Of a stretch of DNA of 64,000 bases, positions 54,069 through 64,000 are shown piece by piece. A program made the translations under genes and the position numbers. Source of the DNA: Selaginella moellendorffii. Its lineage: Eukaryota > Streptophyta > Lycopodiopsida > Selaginellales > Selaginellaceae. The stretch's first letter is position 1, and every line of letters begins with the position of its first letter. The notes beneath the pieces are model-generated. The model made no database searches and had not been told where the DNA came from. It saw only the letters and a program-made list of their open reading frames with translations. The stretch is from positions 262,302-326,301 of the forward strand of contig NW_003314355.1 in the NCBI RefSeq assembly GCF_000143415.4, given 5' to 3'.

Positions 54069-54800
54069 TGATCATTGATTTTTATAAAAGAAAAAAATTA
54101 ATTAAAGAATAAAGCTAATATTAGCTAAATTCACACCCATATCCTGTTCTATGTGGCTAGATATGAATATTTTTTTAATAGTTATTATCGATGTCTTTGT
54201 AGTTCTTTCATTTATAAATCACTTTACTTTTCTATACAGTTATAAATAAATAATGCACAGTAATATGTAATGCTAGTGATAAATAGTGAAAAAAAAATAT
54301 AATGATGCACATGTTAGTATAAATAATTTTAAAATATAAAAAAGTAAAATTTTTCTTTCAAAAGTAAAACTAATTTCCTTAAATCAATTTTAAAATATAA
54401 AGTTGATGTAAAATATAAGCTTATTATGACAATAATTTTATATCTTTCAAATTTGTTGTTTTTAATAATTAAAAACCTTATACGAAATTTATTAATTTTA
54501 GGTGAATTAATTAAATTAGGAAAAAAATTTATAAATTACTATTTATTCACCATCAATCAATTGTGAAAGAGTGTGGAATTTACACTTATATAAAAAATTA
54601 TATTTTTACTTATCAACTTTTCTATTTTAATATTATAGATTTAAAATTTTAATTCACATTCTGAATTAAGTTTTAAATATTACAAATACTTCTACATTTT
54701 TACTTAATTAACTAAAACATAAAATAAATAAACAAATCGTAAATTGTTTTAATGTTTACTATTAAGGATCAATTCAATTTAATTTAAGTTTAAATATTAA
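53600..54800. other. very AT-rich intergenic region
   Basis: No ORF, RNA gene or TE recognised. A perfect (TA)n tract lies at about 54003-54063. Confidence 0.7.
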
Positions 54801-54842
54801 ATATAAATAAATAAATAAATGGAATGCTACTATCACATCATT

Positions 54843-57223
54843 TCACACCTGGACCTGGTGAAGCAGTTTCTTTCTCAGTTCTCTGTTTTCTCTTAAGGCA
54901 CCCAACAGCTTCCTCTCTGCCACTGCTTGCTTCCTCACTGCAAACACAATTTGCTGTTGTGACTCTCGCAACTGTTCTTGCAAATCGTCCTCATCAATGT
55001 CCTTGTCCTTGCTACTGCCGCTGCCCTCTTCCATGGTATTCCTCTGGTCGTTCAATGAAGAAGCCCCCTTCCTCTCTAATTTGAGCTCCTCTACGAGTAT
55101 CAATGCTTCTTCCAAACGCTTTTCAATCTCTTGTTTCTCTGTCAATGCTCGAGTGAGTGCCTCCGCCAGCTCGAGTTGCTGCTGCTTGTTCTCGGGTCGC
55201 GTGGACAGACTGTCCCCTTCACTGGACAAACTCGGCACAGAGGACTCCTGCACGTAATGCAACAAAAACAAGGTTGGGAGCAAAACCGGGAAATTCACGA
55301 ACCAGCTCCTCAATTACGTCGACAGCGGAATTGTCTGCTCCCTGTGGTGGTTGATTTTGATCCAAGCCTCTGGCATTCAAAGAGCCACTTGTAAAGCTGA
55401 ACGGCAAGGAAGAAGCGGAAAAGTCGTCATGTAGCTCTTTGATGATCTCGTCTCGCTTGGACACGACAGGAACAGTTTTGCTGCTATTACTGATCATCAT
55501 GACAAAGATCTGAATCGGACGTTATCGTTTGCACAAGAATTTTGGTCAATCCGTTTACCTGATTGCTTAGAATTGCACCATGGCCTCCAAACACCAACAA
55601 AAAGACCTTTCCTTTGGTGCGAACCTTGACGAGGCTAATGCCCTACATAGCACACGACATTGCAAGTTTAAAGCATCATATTCAAAGCCTAGATAGGAGG
55701 GTGAGGCGCCTACGTCGTTCGCAAGGGGAGTACCAGGCTGCACAGTAGTCACAGTTTGCCAATTCCCGGAGTCTACGTTGAATGCCATTGTCTCTAAAAC
55801 CTCTGGCAATTCCTTGGGAATTTTAGAAGGATTTGAAACGTATAGAGTATGACACTTACCACCTCCTTTGTATTCACCTCCAACAATGTACCACTTGGAT
55901 CCAACCATCACTCCAGCATGACCTGCTCGAGGGGATGGTACCGTTCCTCTTGGTTTCTCCTTGCTCCATTCCATCTGAAAGACAAAATCTTCATAAGCAC
56001 TGGAGTAAACTAAACTGAATGCACATTTTGCAAGTCGAGAACGTAGATGTCATTGTAGTAGTTCCCCTGAGCCTTTCCTCCATAAACTAGCATATATCGT
56101 TCGTTATAACAAACTGCAGAGTGACCTCTCCGAGGAGAAGGCTTTGAGCCACTGCGAGATGCTCGCTTATATTAGACAAATGGAAAGCACTCTCTCATCA
56201 TCAACGATACTTGCCTGGTCTTGGGTGGACGCCAGACTAGCGTCTTAAGGTTTAGTATATGCAAGTCATTCAGCATCTGCCCCTTGCTGTCCTCACCACC
56301 AAATATGATCAACGAGGAGCCTACTTGGACTACACTCTGCCCCGTGCGTGCTACCTGAGCACACAAAAACATTTTTCAGTAAATTGGACCCAGCCATTCA
56401 AAGGAAATCTTAAAGTAAGTTACTGGAACTTCTCCTTCGGGAGCAAGTATGGACCAGGATTGCGACTCCAAGTCCAGAGCGAAAGCTAAAACAGGACAGG
56501 TGTGTTATCAATCGGAACAAGGTTGAGGGACAAGTTACCTCTAAGTTTCTTTGACTTCGGCTCGATCCGTCCACCAATTACAAGAAGTTTAGTCTCCCAG
56601 AACGCCTGGCAGCTTGATTGATAAGTGCCAGCTTTCAATCTCTTCTAGAACTTGAAACATTACCAAGCAGTGACCAACACAACGGGGCCCTCGAGCATCG
56701 ATGGGTATAGATCTGGATGGACTGTAGAGTGAAGGTACAGATCCACAGCCGAGCTGAAGCCAAACACCCCTTTCAGCGTGAAACACCTGTGCAAGCTTAG
56801 GATTCAGATCATCTCGTCTTAAGAAGATACTAAACAAGACCTGAACATCATCGAGGATGCCGCCAGCCGAGACGCCACCCAGCACGAACATTCTACGTCC
56901 CACGGACAAGGCAGCATGCTGTGCACACAAAACACACCTTGTTGAGAAAATCTGCAAGGCTGCAACCTACCTTTGCCCGAGCGGGAGGAAACGAGCCAGT
57001 GGGAACAAAGAGGCACCATTTGTTCTCCACACCAATATGGCTCAGCGATTCCACCACGCGCCCTTCGCTTGCTTCCTCGTGCTCGCTGTAAACCTCCTAT
57101 AGAGATATACAGAATTCGATGGAACTTTCACACATGACAACAAAAACAAATACAATCAATCAGCACCTTCAAAGCGGTGGACTCGTCTCTCACAAATCTG
57201 CCGGCGCCATTGCGGGAGGCCAT
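54843..57223 (-). CDS. kelch-repeat protein with C-terminal coiled coil
   Basis: Starts MASRNGAGRFVRDESTALK (57223), then about eight exons on the minus strand. Kelch units: AALSVGRRMFVLGGVSAGGI, TKLLVIGGRIEPKSKKL, VVQVGSSLIIFGGEDSKGQM with LNDLHILNLKTLVW, a unit spanning VCYNERYMLVYGG, and GHAGVMVGSKWYIVGGEYKG. The C-terminus (about 54843-55250) is a coiled coil rich in Glu/Lys/Gln (ALTRALTEKQEIEKRLEEAL, LRENRELRKKLLHQVQV). It resembles plant kelch proteins related to ACBP4/5, but I see no acyl-CoA-binding domain. A scaffold role is inference. The exon set is approximate. Confidence 0.8.
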
Positions 57224-57359
57224 GGAGTCGGCCCAAAACGCCAAGCCGCACTCCTTAAGAGCCATTGTCGAGCTCTTGACATGCTTATTTCTCTCAAGTA
57301 CTATAGCACTGGAGCAAAGGCAGTCCCTCGGACGGACCGGACTAGATTGTCCTCTTCCG

Positions 57360-57785
57360 CTCGCCCACAAAATTGCACACGTGTCCGGCCACCAGTGGCT
57401 GGATGTCCTCTTATAGTCAGCTTCGGGGCAGCAGTTTTTACTTCTAGGTTTCTAGTTTTGGTGCTGCGGTGGTGTGTGGAGGTGTTGGGAACGTACACTT
57501 GTTCTTGGACACCCCAGACCCACCAAGAGTGAGATTGCAGGCTGAGGTGCCCGTGGCAGAAATGCTTATTTTCCATTGGCGACGCCCCGGGCTCCTATCC
57601 ACGCCATGCTGCTACATTTCCTTTCTACTCGAGTGTGTTTTGAGTGGCGAAGGAAGCGACTGCTTCCGGTGCATTAGCTAGGGAATGGGAATCCCTTTGC
57701 CCCTTCTGCTTCTCACAATTTGGAGCGCAACGGCTTCAAGAACAATCTTTGCACGGACACCGCCCCAGGCCTTGCCGTCTAGGTG
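57360..57785 (+). pseudogene. degenerate RING-gene copy 1 (with its 5' flank)
   Basis: Matches the 5' flank and body of the RING gene at 58870-59500: the GTGGCTGGATG block, GCGACGCCCCGGGCTCCT, then GTTTTGAGTGGCG, GACTGCTTCCGGTGCATTAG and CTTTGCCCCTTCTGCTT. The start ATG is lost and the first half of the RING is deleted. Confidence 0.85.
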
Positions 57786-58069
57786 AACAGGGACAAGGCT
57801 CCTTTGCTATATTTGCAGTGGCTATGGATCATCTGTGAACTCGTTGCTCCGCCTCGAGCAATGTTGGGCTTGAAAGCTCTGGCCAGCCGACTCATAGACT
57901 AGAACTTCTGTTGCCGCTGTGCCGGTCGTCTTGTGATCGTGGATCCGACGTCCTCCACAGTGTGCAGCGCGAAATGTCCCTTCAGTACCCGAAGGGAGAG
58001 GAGAGAGAAGGGAGAGACCTATAGGCTACGACCTGTAAGGGATTTGTGGGTGCTTTGCTTTCCCGCGCT

Positions 58070-58390
58070 TGTTCCCACCACTCCCCTAAATTAGACATGT
58101 GTCTAGCCACAAGTGGCTGGATGCCCAGTTTTAATTGAGCAGCGTCGGGGCAGCCATTTATCGCTTGTAGCTTTTTAGTTTTGGCGCCGCGGTGGTGACG
58201 CCATGTCGGGAACATACGCTTGTTCTTGGACATTACACAACCCCCACCAAGATTGAGATGGCAGGCTAAGGTGCCCGCGGCTGAAATGCTTATTTTCCAT
58301 TGGCGACGCCCCGGGCTCCTTCGCATCCTGCTACATTTCCTTTCTGCTTTAGGGTGTTTTGTGTGGCGATGAAGAGGCTCACAGCCATGG
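58070..58390 (+). pseudogene. degenerate RING-gene copy 2 (5' flank and start codon only)
   Basis: The same flank as copies 1 and 3, up to TGTTTTGTGTGGCGATGAAG, i.e. through the first two codons. After that it diverges and no RING is present. Confidence 0.85.
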
Positions 58391-58860
58391 GGACAGCAAG
58401 CCACAGTGGCAGAGCAAGCTTCGAGGACAATCTCTCGTCCGCCTGGCTGCCTTTGCACGTTCCACCCGCCGCTCTCGAGCCTTGACTCATTAGCCGTGAG
58501 AAGCAAAGCGTCCGAGTCCGAGACTCATCCATAGCCTCGTCAAGGGCGGCTTTGCGAGAAGCCCGAAAGTTCCACACCACCTCAAGTGAAGCCAAAGCCC
58601 GTGGAAAAGAATATTGCCGACTCTCGAGCATCGGGCTGTAGCCATGAGGAGCTCGAAGGTCGCCCAGCGTTTCCATCCAGCCCCCAAAGCAAAGAACCCA
58701 AGGATGGCGCCCGTGTTCCGGCGCTTGAGGAGCACTTGAGATCCAGCAGCTGCCCGCGATCTCGATCCAAGACTCCAGCATTACCTCGGAACCAAGTAAC
58801 ATCCTTCCTGTGATAGCGGCGACCGCATAAGGCTACTTCCCATTAAACCCCTCTCATTAC
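58391..58860. other. spacer between RING copies, no gene assigned
   Basis: ORFs exist on both strands (58290-58802 minus, 58586-58813 plus) but none shows a recognisable family or splice structure. Confidence 0.45.
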
Positions 58861-59174
58861 TAGATTGTCCTCCACCAATCCCCCAAAGTTGACACATGTC
58901 CAGCCACGAGTGGCTGGATGCCCGTTTAAAAGCAACGTTGGGGCCGGCGTGTAGGGTGCCGGGGTGGGTCTTGTGACTCGGGTGTCGGGAACACACAACA
59001 TTGTTCCTGGACATGGAAAGCCCACCAACATTGAGATTGCAGCCTGAGGTGCCCGGGCTGAAATGCTTACTCTCTCCATTGGCGACGCCCCGGGCTCCTC
59101 TGTTGTGCACGCTCTGCTGCTACATCACTGCTTTTCTTGCGCCATGATTAGGTCTGTGTGTGTTTTGTGTGGCG

Positions 59175-59498
59175 ATGAAGAAAAAGCCCAAGAGGAAGCG
59201 CGGCGGCAGCGGCGGCGAGGAGGAGGAGGAGGAGATGGAGTGCGGCATCTGCCTGGAGGAGACGCCCGACGCGGGGCGGGGGAAGCTCGACTGCTGCGAC
59301 CACTTTTTCTGCTTCCAGTGCATTAGGGCATGGTCCACTCGGGAGTGCCTTTGCCCCCTTTGCTTGCAGCGCTTCTCCACCATCACGATCACCACGCCCG
59401 CGAGCCAATTTGGCGCCGCAAGCCTCAGCGGCAGCGCAACAGCTTCCAAGCAAACATCCAAGCAAACGTCGAAGAGGACGATCTTTGTACAGGCATGA
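59175..59498 (+). CDS. small RING-finger protein
   Basis: Intronless, 107 aa. Basic start MKKKPKRKRGG, an acidic run of Glu, then a C3HC4 RING: CGICLEETPDAGRGKLDCC, DHFFCFQCIRAW, and CLCPLCLQRF. The pattern is closest to the RING of PHRF1-like/E3 ligase proteins. After the RING only a Ser/Thr-rich tail remains (KQTSKQTSKRTIFVQA). Probably a ubiquitin ligase or a minimal RING derivative; substrate unknown. Two broken upstream copies show a local triplication. The preceding 300 bp are shared by all three and should contain the promoter. Confidence 0.8.
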   Translation: MKKKPKRKRGGSGGEEEEEEMECGICLEETPDAGRGKLDCCDHFFCFQCIRAWSTRECLCPLCLQRFSTITITTPASQFGAASLSGSATASKQTSKQTSKRTIFVQA

Positions 59499-59640
59499 CA
59501 TTTATTTCTTGCTTCTCGATTGTTTTCTTCTCCCCCTTGTACAAGAAAGACTTGAATATATTCGTGACACAAAGTTGACGCTAACAATGCAATCGCTGCT
59601 GGTTGCGCGGGCTTCAAAACTCTAGCAACATCTCTCTCAC

Positions 59641-60539
59641 TCACTCTTGCGCTTTGATCTCTGCGGCGGAGGAAGCGTTCATGAGCTGCTGCGCCGGCGG
59701 ATTGACGAGCGTCATTGGCATGGCGACATCGTCCGAGAGGCGGCTTTGCATTTCTCGGTGCTCCTGGCACAAGGCACACCAGTGCATGCAGCAGTGCACC
59801 ATGCAAGGATCGCAGGGCGAATCCTACACACACCCAAGCGCATCACAGACAAGAATCTGAGCCTCCAAACAAAGACTTGGGGGTATTTACCTGGAGGTGG
59901 TATTTCTTCTGGAGCTCTTGGCGGAAGAGGCCCGTGTAGATGCCGCACATCCACCAGAGGAAGAGGAGAGCCTCGCCGACGAGGAAGGCGGCCCGGGGAT
60001 TGATCCCGTGGAACGCCGCCGTGCCCAGCGCCAGAGCAATCCCGCCCTCGACAAAGATGGCGTGACAAGTGCACGGCGTTGTCCACGGCACGTTGTCTTT
60101 CATGCGCTCAACGTTGCGCCCGAAGAGCACGCACGGGCAGAAGAGGCCCAAGCAACCTGCAGCCGCGGAGCTTTCAACAACAAGTCTGATATGAGATCGA
60201 AATCGGAGTGGACGTCCGATGGGATGGATCGGCTTACAAGTGTCTGTGTCGTCGGCGCAGCCGCAGATCCCCGTCGTCCACGGCTCGTTCGCTGGCGGCT
60301 CGTAGCTCTCGGGTAGCGGTTGGCCGCATTCGCGGCAACGGTGAACGAGCAGCTGGAAGGAAATCGAACAACCACTTGAGATCTGTGGAAAGACAAGCAG
60401 ATCTGGAGCTGCAATTCACCTGCGGGACAACAACCGGCTGATTGAGCTCGCCCTCGAGGATCTCTTCCATGGGTCCATCCTGCTCCTTGACCAGCTTCAC
60501 GTAGCGGGATGCCTGGTTGCTTTCCTCGCTCCCCGCCAT
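59641..60539 (-). CDS. PLAC8-family protein, cell number regulator 6-like
   Basis: Starts MAGSEESNQASRYVKLVKEQ (60539); four exons. After a Cys-rich pair (CRECGQPLPESYEPP...GICGCADDTDT) comes the PLAC8 core CLLGLFCPCVLFGRNVERM, then a membrane-like segment (FVEGGIALALGTAAFHG, AAFLVGEALLFLWWMCGIY), DSPCDPCMVHCCMHWCALCQ and EHREMQSRLSDD. It ends EIKAQE at 59641. Plant members of the CNR/PCR/FWL group act at the plasma membrane in organ size control or metal (Cd, Zn) transport; which applies here cannot be told. Confidence 0.9.
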
Positions 60540-60759
60540 TGTGACCTAGAATGGCGAGAGTGGCCGGTCAGGGTTCGATTCCTATTCCTATGCGCGTAAG
60601 AATTTCAACTCCGCGTTCGATTCCAGCCATCCTCAAAGGCAAATCGCTAAAGGGGGGAGCAAACCAAAATAATAGATTTTGATCTCATCCGAAACGTGAG
60701 TTTATATATAATGGACCCGACGATTATTGTGGTAGCAATTCGATCACTCGTTGATAGAC

Positions 60760-63072
<2,313 letters not shown>

Positions 63073-63450
63073 GCAGCACTGTGCTGTGTTTGCTTGCCAC
63101 CTTTTGGTAATCTAAGCTCGTGGCGGGCGGGCTGTCCCTGGCCGAGAAAGGCACCACGTAAGTAGCAATCAGGACCATGTAAACTCGGGCTGCTACTGCC
63201 TTTGTGTCGCAATCAATCGCCCAAAAGATTGGAATAGATAAATATATTGTTTTCGTATGGTTTGTTGGGCATGTGGTCGTTGTTGAAATGCGGCTTGCAG
63301 CTATGGTTGCGTTGCACCTAAAAAAGGCCTAACGATTTTAATCAAAACTATGTCAAGTTCACTTTATAAGGGCCACCCTTTAAATTTTTCCCTACCCGGG
63401 GAAGAAATTTAGGCTTTTCCTTTAGATTTGATCTCTCTCTCTCTCGCGTC
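63073..63450. other. intergenic region upstream of phosphomannose isomerase
   Basis: Holds the 3' flank of xylulokinase and presumably the promoter of the next gene. A CT-rich tract (63430-63445) lies just before the start codon. Nothing else recognised. Confidence 0.5.
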
Positions 63451-64000
63451 ATGGCGATGGAGGAAGGCGGAGGTGGAGGAGCGCATGGCGGCATGATCCG
63501 GCTCCAGTGCCAGGTCCAGCACTACGAGTGGGGGCGAATTGGCGAGGAGAGCGAGGTGGGTCGGCTTCACGCGCTCATGACCGGCAGCGCGGTGGACGCG
63601 GATGTGCCCTACGCGGAGCTGTGGATGGGAACGCACGCGTCGGGGCCGTCGACGGTGCTGCGCCGGGGTGGTGCCGGCCAAATTCTACTCAAGGATTGGC
63701 TCCAGCGCCACCCCGAGGCGCTGGGCGATCGCGTCCTGGAGCGCTGGAATGGAGATTTGCCTTTTCTCTTCAAGGTCGGTGTCTCTCGCTCGCTCGCTCG
63801 CTCACTCGATCTCTTTCTTCGTCCAGGTGTTGTCGGTGGCCAAGGCGCTGTCCATCCAAGCGCACCCAGACAAGAAGCTGGCCGAGTATTTGCATGGCAA
63901 GAACCCTCAAGTGTACAAGGATGCAAACCACAAGCCGGAGCTGGCCTTGGCTCTCACGCGCTTCGGTGCCTTGTGTGGATTCGTGACTTCACAGGTAAAC
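63451..64000 (+). CDS. PMI: mannose-6-phosphate isomerase, 5' part (cut by window end)
   Basis: Exon 1 (63451-63774) starts [14 protein letters not shown] and gives [36 protein letters not shown] and LPFLFK. Exon 2 (63827-63994) gives [20 protein letters not shown] and [13 protein letters not shown], with Gln/His and Glu zinc ligands of type I phosphomannose isomerase. The donor GTAAAC is at 63995. The enzyme interconverts mannose 6-phosphate and fructose 6-phosphate, feeding GDP-mannose and ascorbate. The C-terminal two thirds lie outside the window. Confidence 0.93.
   Translation, partial: MAMEEGGGGGAHGGMIRLQCQVQHYEWGRIGEESEVGRLHALMTGSAVDADVPYAELWMGTHASGPSTVLRRGGAGQILLKDWLQRHPEALGDRVLERWNGDLPFLFKVGVSRSLARSLDLFLRPGVVGGQGAVHPSAPRQEAGRVFAWQEPSSVQGCKPQAGAGLGSHALRCLVWIRDFTGK

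Noticed and set aside
60560-60630. GGTTCGATTCC motifs suggesting a tRNA gene
   Set aside because: Only B-box-like pieces are present; no cloverleaf with A box, anticodon arm and acceptor stem can be drawn.

Overview
The window looks like nuclear DNA of a compact-genome land plant, most likely a lycophyte of the Selaginella type. Reasons: a plant-specific mismatch-repair gene (MSH7), a plastid EGY-family protein, CCCTAAA telomeric-type repeats, plant LTR retrotransposons, and genes packed tail to tail with very short introns (about 45-90 nt). The species assignment is inference.

Layout. 1-13633 is repetitive: an antisense 25S rRNA fragment, then a Ty3/gypsy element (896-13633) whose right LTR is split by a second, non-coding LTR element (5619-13517, minus orientation). 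13634-16244 is AT-rich and empty. 16245-18401 codes for a P-loop NTPase with a PHD finger and a nuclease-like tail, followed by its ruined tandem copy, a frameshifted eIF4E and an unrecognised multi-exon gene. 24656-31393 is broken ribosomal DNA (25S, ITS2, end of 5.8S, all antisense). It is invaded by a 3.5 kb insertion with a Penelope-like reverse transcriptase and telomeric repeats, and by a solo LTR of the same family as the element at 5619.

From 32033 to the end the window is gene-dense. It holds MSH7, an ATAD5/ELG1-like clamp unloader and POLD2 (three consecutive replication/repair genes), a DTW-domain tRNA-modifying enzyme head to head with a long PPR protein, Rab GDI, an EGY-like pseudoprotease 49 bp from CHMP7, a DNAJC9-like J protein, ATP23, a kelch protein, a RING protein with two degenerate upstream copies, a PLAC8/CNR protein, xylulokinase and the start of phosphomannose isomerase. 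CHMP7 and ATP23 descend from a duplicated convergent pair in which each copy lost the opposite partner.

Most notable: a textbook -1 frameshift signal in the Ty3 element; the NTPase-PHD-nuclease architecture; the Penelope-like insertion joined to telomeric repeats inside 25S DNA; the reciprocal loss of CHMP7 and ATP23; and two GC-AG introns sharing one donor sequence.
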